Below are positions 49,001 to 60,400 of a stretch of DNA of 64,000 bases, piece by piece. This DNA is from Erythrocercus mccallii (lineage: Eukaryota; Chordata; Aves; Passeriformes; Dicruridae). Below the pieces are notes generated by a model. It saw nothing but the letters and a program-made list of their open reading frames with translations. It was not told where the DNA came from and made no database searches. The DNA is taken from assembly GCA_013397435.1 (NCBI GenBank), contig VZRG01001999.1:48304-112303 (forward strand), written 5' to 3'. How positions within the stretch are numbered: position 1 is the first letter of the stretch; the number at the start of each line of letters is the position of its first letter. The position numbers and the translations under genes are program-made.

Positions 49001-52000
49001 TTCAGGCATGCCGTGCCCTGATGATTACTTCCATCCTTTTGGGATTCTTAGCTGCAGTACTCTCACTGCTTGGTATGAAGTGCACAAACATTGGGTTGAG
49101 TGATGAAGATGGAAAAATGAAGTTTACTGTCACAGGAGGATTTCTTTTTATTTTAGCAGGTAATATCAAGGCTGAAATGAGAGCACTATTGATACTTTGT
49201 ATTGCTTTCACAGCCAGACTAAATGAAATAAACTTGTTCTTGGCTTAAATCTGCTACAGGCATTAAAGGAATCATTCACCTGTGTGCTTTTTAAATTTTT
49301 TCTGGTAGGTCTCTGCTCCATGGTGGCTATTTCTTGGTATGCTGCAATGGTTACTGCTGAGTTTTTTAACCAACTATACGCTGGAACCAAGTAAGTGAAT
49401 GTACCTGTTGTATCAAACTCCATCGTGTGTTAGGCAGCTGCATTACCTTCAGCTGCTCCAGAGTTTCAGAACCTTGATGGATCCCATTATCCAGTCCTTC
49501 AGGAGGGAAAAATTGTATTCAGGGAATCTTGTCACCTCAGAGATGTTAGTGGGGAAGGAGGAGAGTTCTTTTCTGGAAGAGTTAGTGAATGTGTGAGGAA
49601 TACCAACCCCACATCTGAGGGGGTTTTGTACTGTGTTTGCATCTTCTTGAGAGACTCAAGTGTGTATCTCAATGTTATGAAGAAGAAAAGGTAAAATTCT
49701 ACATCTGCTTTGGCATTTAGACCAAAAGAGGTACAAAAATCAAGTTCTGGCTAGAATAAAGTATCTCAGATGTACATGCAAGGGAAAATCCCATGCAAAG
49801 CAGATTGAGCTTTGTATTAGTGACCTGCAGAGAAATCTGCTGCCTTACATATGTCTATATATTAACAGCTCTATATTTGTTTGTGTTATGAGTTAAAATG
49901 AGGCAAAATTTGTGGGATTATCAGCTAGTGCAGTTGCATACAAACAAGTTTCAAGGTATAAAAGCCCTTACTCTTTGTCTGATATAAAAGTAACAGTTGT
50001 CAAACCCAAATGGCAGCTTATGGCACCTTATCTGGGTGCCCTGTTTAGCCGTGAGGAACGCGAGTAGAGGTGACTGGGCCTCTCCTTCAGAGAGGGGGAA
50101 AAGGACAGGGAAACATACTGTTTGTGGAATATGAGACATCTATAATATACTTCTATCAAGTATATAATTCATAGATCAGGAAACTATAAATTGTGTAGTT
50201 GCTAGGATCATATTTGAGGTGTTTTGTAAGTTCCTGCCCAGGAATCAATTCAGGGAAGTCAGAGGTGAAGTGCTTTGTGATAAATCAAAGTACTTTAGGC
50301 AATTGCTTTTGTTGTTTGTCAGTTTTCCCTGTGTTTTCAATGAAGTGCTTAGAAAGAAATTGTATTTGTGCAGTTACTTTTTGTTGCTTTATATCCCCTT
50401 GAGAGAATTATATGAAGGGTAATAAATACATTAGAGGACTGCAACAACCGTTGATAAGGAATTTCGGTTAGTCGGATAGTTGGTGTGTTTTATAGTTATC
50501 TGCTATAGCTTTGGGGCTTCAACATCAATCCTGTTAATCAGTTACCAGATGCATTCAGTAGCTAAAGAAATCTTTCTTCTTCTAAACTTCATGTTTAAAC
50601 TATTGATTCACTGAGCAGTTCCTAGATGAATTGTTTGATCATAGGTAAAGCTGGACAATGGAGTCTGTGAGACAGATTTAAATTCAATTGCATGCCAGTA
50701 TTGATCTTCACTCTTAAGAGACTGGCAAATCTGCATTTTTTTGGTCTGACTTTAGCAAATCAGTGAAGTTGACTTCTGCTAATTCTTAGAGGAGTTTCTC
50801 CTACAGCTTTGAAGGCAAACTGAGTTCTCCTGCAGATGTCTCCTATATACTTTGCTTTGGTTTATAGGAGACTGGTGAGCAGAAATGAGTGCAATTTGTG
50901 CTCCTGGGGTTTTTTTGATCATGACTCTCTGCTTGTTCCGTGTTTGGAAGTACCTATACCAGTGGAGATCTTGTGTCTCCCATGTGTGATGAGAACACAA
51001 AGAGCTGTGAACCTGTGTAAACCTCTGAAACCCTCCTGTTAGCAATGAATTCCAGAGTCAGAGGCTTTGACACTTTTACATAATTGTCTTTCCAAGTGGA
51101 AAGAAAACACAGCTCTCTGGTCCCATGTTACCTTCAATGCAGTCCATGACACATATTTTGCCCTTATATTGGGTGTCTCAGACCACAGATGTACAGATGG
51201 ATTGTGGATATACTTTTTGTCTGATCATGAAAACTTGTTTTCTTCTTTTTATGAAACTCCTGCCAGAGTTTTGCAGACTCAGTTTTCTCTAGTCTTTGGG
51301 ACAAATTCATTATCAATGAATTTCTTGGACTGGACTAGGGGGTTTCCTGAAAGGTATAGTTTTGTACAGTAAAATAGGGAACTATTCTTTTTCAGCCTGG
51401 GACATTCATAAATGCCTTTCAGCCATACAACCACAGAGGGTGCTGAATCCCCTTTAGGATATCTCAGTTTGAAAGCTAGCCCAATACAAATAGCTATTTG
51501 TAAGTGACCTAGTGTTGTGTCCATAGAAAACTGATGTCTGTGGTCAGCCTTTTCTCAGCATATAGACAGTAAGATCTGAATCATTTTCACCAAATTGGTT
51601 CAGTGACACAGACAATAAAAGGGCAAGATAAGCGTTGTGAATTGCACAGAAGGTATGTATTATTATTTATTATGAACAATTTGTTAAATATACACAATTA
51701 TTTATTGCTACTTATCTTTATGTTGCTTAGTACTCTCTGTACTGTCACTAATTTGGCAGAGCAACTCTATACAAGTAAGAGTTTTACTGAGCAGACACAA
51801 AGCCAGATCTGTTCTCTGTAAACTGTTGAAGTGCCTTTCAGTTAGCTGATTTCTATGCAGATTAGAATTTGTTGCAAGGCTTTGTGATCCTGTTATAAGT
51901 TATTTCCATAAAATCTTTCATGTTTCAGGTATGAACTAGGAGAAGGTCTGTACTTAGGCTGGACTGGATCTATCCTTTATATACTTGGTGGGATCTTACT

Positions 52001-53431
52001 GACCTGTTCATGCAGAGGGAAGGAAAACCAGAATTACAGGTAAGCTTGGATTTGCCAGTTGAAGTAGTAGCTGTCAATCACATACCACTTTCTCTCTGTG
52101 CACTATTCTTGAGACTCACTATTCTTGTGAGTCTCTCTCTCACCGCCCTGGTATAAATATATATAAATTACAAACAGTGCTATGGCATGTCCCAGACTGG
52201 TGATGGCAGGGGATGCTGTACCAAACACTTTGTACCTCCCAGACAGGGTACTTGATGCATCACCATCAGCAGTCACCTCTAACTTGTATTTGGTAGTTCT
52301 GGGCACTGCTGATGGTGAAAATGTGCAGCGAAAGAGCAAACTGTCACCAAAAGTAAGTATATAAAACCTCATGAGGTATTACAATCCAGTTTCTCTGCAA
52401 GTAGTCACTGTGAGTAAAATATTCAAACACTGTTCAATTTGCAAAAAGTGTAAAGGCAATTCCCAAAGCACATGGAATTGATCACTAGAAACATGGGTTT
52501 TTTTCTTGTTCTTTATGGAAATATCTTGTTGCACATCAAATCAGGAAAGGTGAGATTTCTGGCCTCAATATTTAATCTTTCCAGCATTTTTGTTTCATTC
52601 TTAAATTTTGACACATACAGAAGACCTCTTTTTGGAGGAGAGGGATGAAACAGGCAGAAATAGCAGAGGTCCATGTCTACCAGAACTCAAACAGCTTGGA
52701 GGTTGTACTGGCTAAGCTTGAGAGGATTATAATATGCAAGGAAGAAGCACATTCACTGTTAGTGTATTTAATCTTGGGAAAAATTTATCAAAATGTAGTG
52801 AGTGTTCCTCTGATACTCCATTGCCTAATCTGAAACCATTTCAGTTTTATGGTAACATTTCATCAGCCACATTGGACTTTAGATCTTGCTCACCTTACTT
52901 TGATACAAATGTCCTGAAATGTCCTGAAAATCAGGTAAAAATGATATATGAAATCAAGTTCAACGTGATGAATGACAGTTCAAGGGGTTGGGTGAAGATC
53001 CTTCTGTTTTTTTTCTTCATCATCTTGATTCCTGTATTAAAACCTGCAGCTTGTACAAAGGTGCTGAGGGCTTCTGCTTTGGGGCCTTCACTGAAAAGCC
53101 TCGAGGAAGAGCACATGTGAGTTGGGTATCCAGTGTGGCTGAGGTCACTCTGCAGCCCTTCAGGGACCCCCTCTATTCCCCTTTAGCTACCAGAACAACA
53201 AGAACAGGAGGCCTCTAATTTCTGCCCTGTTGTGAAGAATGTGCTATGGGCGGGTTGGAAACAAAGCTGAGCAACTTCTAAATATCTGAAACCATGGGCA
53301 TGTCTCTAATACCTTTTTTCTTGATTTACAGTCCCAACAAATATGCATATGCCGCAGCCCAGTCAGCTTCTCAGCCACACCTGTACCCCAGGAGCTCTGA
53401 GACGGTCATAAGCAACAAGGAGTATGTCTGA
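41202..53431 (+). CDS. Claudin (CLDN15/CLDN10-like) with two alternative first exons
   Basis: Four-transmembrane tight-junction protein of the claudin family. Shared exons are 48995-49159, 49309-49390, 51929-52039 and 53332-53431 (stop TGA 53429-53431). Alternative first exons at 41202-41421 (a) and 44737-44953 (b) both end in phase 1 at GTAAGT or GTAGGT, so either joins exon 2 in frame. Predicted products are 225 (a) and 224 (b) residues, usual for claudins. The first loop has the W...LW...C...C signature in both forms. Shared exons read HIQACRALMITSILLGF, MKCTNIG, MVAISWYA, FFNQLYAGTKYELGEGLYL and ILGGI, closest to CLDN15 as I know it; the C-terminus SNKEYV ends in a PDZ-binding YV. The a exon resembles CLDN10a and the b exon CLDN10b/CLDN15. 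I leave the symbol blank because orthology to CLDN15, CLDN10 or a separate sauropsid paralogue cannot be settled by eye. PARL is divergent, DUSP28 convergent. Confidence 0.93.
41422..44736 (+). other. Interval between the alternative first exons
   Basis: Intron for the a transcript and the probable promoter region for the b transcript at its right end (a TATAAG-like string near 44704 sits about 30 bp before the b ATG, too close to be the TATA box of a usual 5'UTR). An 86-codon ATG-initiated minus-strand frame at 42591-42851 is unassigned. No CR1 copy is clear. Confidence 0.6.
44737..44953 (+). CDS. Claudin alternative first exon b (CLDN10b/CLDN15-like)
   Basis: Encodes 72 codons plus one base; ATG at 44737, donor GTAGGT at 44954. 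It reads MTAALEIVGFLLCLGG (TM1), LPNNYWKVS with Trp29, TLFENLWKSC and STGVSNC, giving Cys52 and Cys62. The loop string NLWKSCAEDSTGVSNC is nearly that of CLDN10b and CLDN15. Asp55 falls where CLDN15 has its cation-selectivity aspartate. Confidence 0.92.
45993..46030 (+). repeat. (GT)19 microsatellite
   Basis: Nineteen uninterrupted GT units in claudin intron 1, preceded by GC and followed by AT. Confidence 0.97.
46120..46203 (+). repeat. CR1 LINE tail fragment
   Basis: Diverged sense CR1 end: 'gcacttgatgatctgagagatctttgccagccttaatgattctgtgat', matching the usual 'TTGATGATCTTAGAGGTCTTTTCCAACC' plus 'GATTCTGTGAT' tail. Confidence 0.85.
48055..48115 (-). repeat. Possible antisense CR1 fragment
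   Basis: The string 'gtcatagattcatttaggttagaagaaaacttaaagataatcaagtc' resembles the reverse complement of a CR1 end (AGAATCATTTAGGTTGGAAAAGACCTTTAAGATCATC). It is short and diverged, and the right boundary is unclear. Confidence 0.6.
49391..51928 (+). other. Claudin intron 3
   Basis: GT-AG intron of about 2.5 kb between the 82-bp and 111-bp exons; AT-rich and without a recognisable repeat or exon. The neighbouring introns 2 (49160-49308) and 4 (52040-53331) are likewise plain. Confidence 0.75.
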
Positions 53432-53476
53432 GCTTCCAGTCTGCATCACCTGTAGCATTAGTGAGTTAGGAACTCA

Positions 53477-53482
53477 AATAAA
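53477..53482 (+). promoter_or_regulatory. Claudin proximal polyadenylation signal
   Basis: AATAAA 46 bp after the stop codon would give a very short 3'UTR. A second AATAAA at 53860-53865, followed by a T-rich run ('ttttgttcc'), is a plausible distal site, so two 3' ends are possible. Confidence 0.5.
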
Positions 53483-53859
53483 GAAGTGCAGCACTTCCTT
53501 GTTCCAGTTCCAAGTTGCAATCCTATGCCTTAATTTGGGGCAGTACCTGGAGGAGGTATGGCTTTCAATGTAAATAGGAATGGTTTTCAGATGTAAATAG
53601 CTTTCTACAGAAGATGCCATGATGGGAAGTTCTGTGGCATGAAGGTTTTCTGCACTCTGAAAAGCCTGGTAAAATTTAACCAGAGCACAGTATATGCTGA
53701 CACTGAAGAGCAATGTTTTCTATTTCAGCTGACTCAAACATATGGAACTGATAGCTGTATCTGACTGCAAGTTCATATGCCTCACAGTTCGAAATGTGTT
53801 GTGTTTTCATTAATGTTTAGCTTCCTTCTTTTGTTTAGCAACTTAAGCTTTTGACAAGA

Positions 53860-53865
53860 AATAAA
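53860..53865 (+). promoter_or_regulatory. Claudin distal polyadenylation signal
   Basis: AATAAA about 430 bp past the stop codon with T-rich sequence immediately downstream. It is probably the main 3' end; inference from sequence only. Confidence 0.5.
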
Positions 53866-53879
53866 TTTTGTTCCATAGA

Positions 53880-55421
53880 CTGAAACAGATTTTTTGATGA
53901 GTGGAATCCTCTAATAAGGATCTTACGTTATACTGAAATTCTTATTATATATGATAGTCAAGGTTTATAAAAGCTACAAAAATTCATCTAGTACCTTCAA
54001 ATCTGAAGATGTGCAACAAATTCCTTGTTTGCTGTAATGCAGATATAGAAGATAAATGATGCCAAATGAACAAAACACAGCTGGGAGTGGAGAAAGCATC
54101 TGGTGTGAAAATACCTTGTGGTAACTAAGAAAATGATAGCCTGATTTTTTTATTTTTATTTCTATGGTTTCAGCTTTTAAAATAACACTACTTTAACTCT
54201 GAGCAGTCTTTAACTTAGGGAACTTTAACTGCATCTGAATTGTCTAATTCATGTAATTCCCCAGTGGTTTTATTTTCTGTCATTGTTCCATCATTAGAAT
54301 TTCTGCCTTAAACTACTCCAGTGCTGGGAGCATATGTTTACCTTGTGTGAGCACTTGGGCAGATGGCAGTGAGCTAACTATACTTCATATTTATGCTTTC
54401 AGCAATGTGGAATGGAATTTCATCCTCCAGGTTCTCAGGTTCCATAACTTGTCCCTTTTAAATTACAAATGTATTCATACAGACTGACAAAACTGTTCTG
54501 AATGGCTTATGATAAACACGTAGCAGCCTGATCTGGAAGCTTCATGCAGTTTCCTTGGTGGCCCAATAGATAATTTCAGAGGGCAACCTGCAAGCAGCCT
54601 CAGCAGAAATGCTTTAGTCATGTTGTTTGCATGCAGGAACAGCTGACTTGTAAACTGACACACTAAGGCATGAACTGGGCACTGTTGGACTTAGTAAGTA
54701 AAGCTAAAAGGAGTGGTGATTACTTCTAGATTGCCAGTGTCATCTTCTTCCCTCCACTGTCATCTGTAGTTTTTAAAATCATTCCTTTGGTATTTTAGAG
54801 AATAATTTCAAAAGCTGAAAAGGCACTTAGCCTGCATGGTGGGAGCTGAACTCCTTACCATCATCTGTATATTCTGTCCTCTGGATTTTTGGGTAATTTG
54901 TGAAGGTACTTTGGTCTAGTTGGATATAAGGAAAATCGCAGACAAAGCATCAACCACTGTCAGTTTCCCACCAAAGGTTGTTAGCTCATTAACATGAATT
55001 ATGACCTGGTAGGTGAGAGAGAAATTCAGAACTTCCTTGGTCTGGCATCATGTCTTCTAATGGCATCACTGGGAAGTTCAACTAAACAACAGGAATAAAA
55101 TCCCTGTGTGGTAACTCCTCCCTTCCTTCAGTACATCGTTACCATATTCAGTGTCATTCAGGGGAAAATAACTGCTGAACATTCCACGCCTTTCTCTGGT
55201 TTGTTTACAGTCCTTCCAACCATTTTCTGTTTCTGCTGTTATTCTCTGCTTATCTGCCCTGTTTCCATGCATTACCAACAGAAATGCTCTGAATGAATAT
55301 AATGAACCATCCACTCAGTTATGGGGATAAAGTGTTTTACGTACAGGTGATTTAGGAAGTGATTTTTTTTTCCTTTTTTAAAAAGTCTGTAGCAAGTCAT
55401 TTCACTTTCTTTAAAGTATCT
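53880..55421 (-). other. Convergent intergenic interval / probable DUSP28 3'UTR
   Basis: The claudin and DUSP28 genes converge here. Minus-strand AATAAA candidates occur at plus 54149-54154, 54155-54160 and 54269-54274, which would give DUSP28 a 3'UTR of about 1.1-1.3 kb. No coding exon or repeat is recognisable. Confidence 0.45.
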
Positions 55422-56852
55422 TCACACATCACTATTTTTAAGTCCTTTGCTCAGCAGAGCAGACTGCTTTGGTATCTGCAAATCTTCTTCATATCTCTGC
55501 AGCTGAGACCAAAATCCTGCATTCGGTTCTGCTACAGGTCTGGCAGTTTTCACAGCCTAGAGAACAGGAGAGACATGGTAGAAGCCAGGTATCCTGCATT
55601 TGTGGGAGTCATGCAAATGAAATTTGAACTTAAAAGTTTTAGAAGATTCACTTCGGCTACACATTTGGCTACAGAGTAACAAACAGCTATTTTGGTGAGC
55701 TGACTTCACTCCCTGCCTGCTAGAACTGACAGGTGGGCCGGGTTACAGAACAGATCCATGGGCAGCACATGAGACAGAGCTGTTGGTTTGCTGGAAATGG
55801 GAAAACTTCTCACCAAGTGCAGTGACAATGCTCATGTTTAAGATGATAGTGTGAAACTCGGTCACTCTCCGCACACCTCAGTCTAAATTAAGCAATTTGG
55901 CTATTTAAAGTGATACACCTGACAAATGGGTGAAGACTAAAAACCCCTAGAGCACAAGTAGTTTGTATTGGATAGGCTTCCCAGGAAAGCTGACGTGCCA
56001 TTGCTTACAGCAGTACACATTGCTTACATTACGTGCATTGTTTACCGCTGTGGCTGATAGCCAGCAGCTCCCCAGGCACTCAGCAGGTCTAACAGGATGT
56101 TTCTTTGCTCTCTGGAGCTGCCACATGGGAGCAAACGCTGCGCAACAGCTCCTGCACCCACTCACGGCACCCACTGTCTCTGTCTTCACTTCATGTGACA
56201 GCAAATGACAGAGAAAATGTTCACTAAGCAACCAGCTTTGTTTGTTTGCTACCTGTGCTTAAAGCCTTTTGGCATTTGTATTTATGTTCATCCTGGAACC
56301 CCACACTGAAAAGTTATTAGACCAAACTGGGCTTAAAAAAGCTTCCAGGGGACCATTTATTCAAATGTCGAATCTCTGTATAACTGGTGACAGGCAGGTG
56401 AAAGCACCAAAATAATTCTACAAGAAATCGTCATTTCTCATCGGAAGCACAGCATTTCTTCCCCAGAAGAGCTGTGAATACGCGTGTGGCTGTGGGCGCA
56501 TTACCTCAAAGGCGTCCTTGAGCGGGAGCTGCCGGTGTCTCATCAGGTAGGCGGTGCAGATGGCGGCCGAGCGGCTGCGGCCGTTCTTGCAGTACACCAG
56601 CGCCCTGCCCCCGGCGCGCACGGCCGCCTCGATGGCCGCGCCGCACGGCTCGAAGAAGCGGTACAGATCCTCGGCGGGGTCGTCGAACACGGGCACTCGG
56701 ATGCCGCGGACGCGCCGCAGGCCGGGGAAGGGCTGCTGCCGGGTGACGTTCACGCAGAAGGTGACCCCCTCCCGCTCCAGCAGCTCCTCGTCGCACGCTG
56801 CCCTGGCCGTGCCCAGCAGCAGCGAGGCCGTGACCTGGCAGAGCTGGGGCAT
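55422..56852 (-). CDS. DUSP28: Dual specificity phosphatase 28 (two exons)
   Basis: Atypical dual-specificity phosphatase of the cysteine-based PTP superfamily. Exon 1 56505-56852 (ATG at 56850-56852, donor GTAATG) and exon 2 55422-55556 (acceptor CTCTAG, stop TGA at 55422-55424) join in phase 0 to give 160 residues (human about 176). LGTARAACDEELLEREGVTF opens the fold, VPVFDDPAEDL carries the general-acid Asp, and VYCKNGRSRSAA holds catalytic Cys88 and Arg94. As in human DUSP28, Tyr replaces the usual His before the Cys. Exon 2 encodes AVKTARPVAEPNAGFWSQLQ, highly conserved with human. The reading frame stays open upstream of the ATG but contains only a GTG (56936) and no ATG, so I start at 56852. 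The N-terminus is therefore shorter than human. Exon 1 is GC-rich, exon 2 is not. Convergent with the claudin gene. Confidence 0.94.
55557..56504 (-). other. DUSP28 intron
   Basis: Single intron of 948 bp, GTAATG to TCTCTAG on the minus strand. Small open frames inside it have no family resemblance. Confidence 0.85.
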
Positions 56853-57108
56853 CGGCGGGCACGGGGCTCTCAGCGGCCCCGCCGCGCCCGGGTCGCGGTG
56901 CGGGGCTCCCAGCACGGCCGCGCCGCCCGCAGCCACCGAGCTGAATCTATCGGCTCCGTACGGGCAGGTCCTAGCGCCCGCTGCATCCCGGGAGCTGCGC
57001 TTAGAAAGCTGAGAGCACTTCCGAGCCCACAGCTCGCTTGTAAAGCCCGCGGATCAGTCCAGTCGCTACCTGCGGAGCAGCTGCTCACCTGCCGTGTTCT
57101 GCACGGCA

Positions 57109-57110
<2 letters not shown>
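56500..57110. promoter_or_regulatory. DUSP28: CpG island / DUSP28 promoter
   Basis: GC- and CpG-rich stretch covering DUSP28 exon 1 and about 200 bp upstream, ending just before a CTG repeat. Transcription presumably starts between 56860 and 57100 on the minus strand. Confidence 0.7.

Positions 57111-57111
<1 letters not shown>

Positions 57112-57168
<57 letters not shown>
57112..57168 (+). repeat. Uninterrupted (CTG)19 trinucleotide repeat
   Basis: Nineteen perfect CTG units (CAG on the minus strand), about 260 bp upstream of the DUSP28 ATG. On plus it follows an ATG and would encode poly-Leu; on minus it reads poly-Ser, Ala or Gln by frame. No real ORF is supported around it. Confidence 0.97.
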
Positions 57169-57169
<1 letters not shown>

Positions 57170-57204
57170 GGGCGGTGCTGTCGGTGCAGGGATGCAACGC
57201 TGAA

Positions 57205-57440
57205 GTTGTGTCAGGTGGGCTTAGGTTGGAGATTAGAAAAAGGTTTTTCACCCAGAGGGTTATTGGCTCCCCAGGGCAGTGGGCACAGCACCAAGCCTGC
57301 CAGGGCTCAGGAAGGGTTTGAACAGTACTCTTGGGCACGTGGTGTGACTCTTGGGGATGTTCTGTGCAGGGCCAGGAGCTGGACTCCATGATCCTTGTGT
57401 GCCCTTCCAACGCAGCATGTTCTGTGATTCTGTGATTCAT
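57205..57440 (+). repeat. CR1 LINE 3' fragment
   Basis: Sense CR1 3'UTR: 'gtgggcttaggttggagattagaaaaaggtttttcacccagagggt', then 'gggccaggagctggactccatgatccttgtg', ending in 'gttctgtgattctgtgattc'. It starts about 35 bp after the CTG repeat. Confidence 0.95.
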
Positions 57441-60400
57441 CTGATCTTCTCCAGAGCATCTCGGTGCCCCTCACCTACAACAAAAGCATCTTTTGAGTGC
57501 CCAGAAAATGATTTACTAGGGTGGCCAGATAGCGTAGTGCTAATCTTTCTGGACTTCAGTAGAATTGCTGGTGTGCTGCCAGGGCAGAGGGTGTGCTGAC
57601 ATGGGTTTGAACCGCACAGGATGAGTGGGCATGGGCCCAGCCCAGCCAGGTGAAGGTCACATTGGCCAGTGCTGGGCAGGTGCTGCAGGGCTGGTCACAG
57701 GTGCCAGCTGCTTCCTGGAGGCTGAGCTGCTTCAACCCTTTGCTTTCAGGCAAAATGGGAGCATTTGACTGATATTTGCCGCTGACACAAAAATGAACCT
57801 GAACTGTTGCAGCCACAGAGCACAGAGCAGTGTGAAATCAGTGTCACCCATTAAGGAATTAGAAGTGAGGTACAGGGATGAGCCTTTATTCGACCATGCA
57901 GGAGGAACTGCCCTGCCACACACCTGCCATGATTTGTGCCAATAGCAGCCTGTCAGTGAGACGTTGGCTCTGGGGCCAAACGAGTCAGCTCTCTCACGTG
58001 AGCACAAGAGCACGGAGTCCCCTCCTGTTATCCAGCACGTCTCAGCTCCCACATTAGGCTTATTCATCTGCCCCCTTCCTTCTTGTGCTCAGGGCGTGTG
58101 CCTGGTGCAGGAGGTGTGGTTCAGGCTGGGATCCTGCAGCTGGAAAGGAGAAAGCTCAACAGGAGACCCCTGATACTGCCCACCCCAGCACTGTGGGGAG
58201 GGCTTCTGGATTCCTCCACAGCCCCTCTTTTCAGGGATTTTGGACATTCCCTGGCAGTGGCTCTTGCCCAACTTAGCATTTCCATGGCACACCCCTTATT
58301 CCCGGGCCATGATGATTCAGGCAAGGAGCCCTTCTGCAATCACTGCCAGGGAATTCCTTGTGGGACAGGCACACTCCAATTCCCCACACTGGAAAAAAGC
58401 CAGCTGCTGCCCTACCTTCCTCTGACAGAGGCTCAGCCTTCTCCTGCCTGCACTCACCACTGGGCTTTCTTGGGCCCTTGCAGAGAGTCCCTGGGCGGTG
58501 CTTTATGGGCACACTCCAGTTCATACCAAAATTGTGATCTTTATTTGCATGGCGTCACACTTGCTGTGCCTTGAACCCTCCGCTGATCTGTGTGGGCGGC
58601 AGTAGCCCATCAGGTTGCTCTGGGATTTGCCAGACAAGCCTGGTGTGAGTTACTGGTTTACCAGTTCCTGCAGCTCATCCCAGCACTGGTCCAGGTGTTG
58701 TCTGGGTGACACCATCTCAGGGCACCATTCTTGTCACTTTAGCACCAGCAAATGCCACTGGGGCTGCACCCGAGCTCTCTCTCTCTCTGAGGCTATGGAT
58801 GTTTATTCGCTGCCTGCCTGCAGCTGACTTAAGGATGGCCATTCATGTCAGAAAGGGGTTCCCTTCCCACCAGCCCGCCCTGCACCGTGTCTCTGTGCAG
58901 AGGAGGAGTTAGGAACACACAGAGTAATTTCTAAGTTGAACACAAATGCCACCTTCTGGCAGTGAAGCGGGCTGCTGCCTCTGCAAGAAGGTGGTTGAAC
59001 TGCAGGGTAAGAGCCTCACCCCCTCGTTGGAAAAGATCTGATGCCTCGGTCCAGATTTTGCTGGAGTATTTCTGGTCTTGGTGCCAACAGCCCGAGTCAC
59101 AATGGCTGTCTCCTGTCCTCCTGCCATGCACCTGCAAGGTGCCTGGCCCCAGTGTCTTGGTGAGGTCCCAGTATGTCCTGGGCTGCTGTGGGAGCCTTGA
59201 AGCCTTCCGTGCCTAGGGAAGCAGTGATGTGTGGCTGCAGGGGAGTGGGAGCTGAGCTTGTACCACACCCTACACCTCCTGCAAGCTCTTAGCAGTGAAT
59301 TTGCAAACAGGCAGTGTTCCGTGACATCATGAACTGCAGAAATGTTTCCAGACACCTTTAGTAAACGCCAAGCTGTAAGAGGCTGTTATTTCAGATCATA
59401 ATTAGACACTGAAGGGGGAAAGCAGGCAACTGGTGTGCACAAAACTTCTCCGAGGAGAAGACCTTGTCTTTTTGCACTTGTCTGTATTTATATGAATGTG
59501 TGCATATGGTGCAAATAGCTGTAGCTGCAGGAGAGGAACCTAAATAAATACCTACTCACTCAAGGGTATCAGTCAGTTTATTAAATTGAGCTGATATTTG
59601 CTTCCAGGCAGAAGGATACACTTTCAGTAGTTTTCAGTTACCAAGTCTCTCCTAGACATTTCATGAGCAGCTTCCAACACATCACCTTGACAGCTGCATT
59701 CACCCACTTCTGGAAGTGGACAGAGCTGAAGCACTGTCCTTCAAAGCAAACCTTTCTGCTGCACCAGTGCAGTCTCAAGCAAATGCTGGAGATCCAACAT
59801 CCCCCTCGCTGCTTTGCTTGCTGTGAGCCTGTCCAACAGCTGCACTGGTGCAAAGCCATGGTCCATAATTACCACAACCAAGGGCATTTCTGATTTTTTA
59901 TACTGTTATGCCATGACTTTCTGTGCTTCTAGATAAGAAAGAGGCAAATTAGCATCCTTACTTTGATGACTCAAGCCAGGCTCACCATGTTCCCACAAAC
60001 ACACATCCATAGAACCCAGCAGCTCCTCTGAACAGTACAGGAATGCAGGCAAATCCCTATTGCCAACACAGACATCAGCCCATTGCACACTTGTGGCTGA
60101 AACATGGTTTCATTCCTCAAGGCTCCTGACCTGGCCTTTTTCTGTGCCTTAACAAGAGGAAAAAGAAAGAAAATGCCAGACTTGGCTTAAATGGAGAAGA
60201 AATAATAAGAAGAAATAATTGCCCTGTAAATACAGATTTGTCTCCAGCCTTTTTATTTATACAAGGATTCAAAGAACATATTTCAACTTTAGATAAACAG
60301 TGCAAGAGAGTTACAAGTACCTTGGTAACAGAAAGAAATAGATAACTGTCCAGCTATGCTGATAAGTGAAATAATTCTTACTCCTGCAGGTAGAAATGCA

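Noticed and set aside
56484..57203. 239-codon plus-strand open frame ending in poly-Ala
   Set aside because: Antisense shadow of DUSP28 exon 1 that runs through the CTG repeat; no domain.
57066..57440. Minus-strand frame with a poly-Ser tract
   Set aside because: Produced by the CAG reading of the triplet repeat joined to antisense CR1 text.
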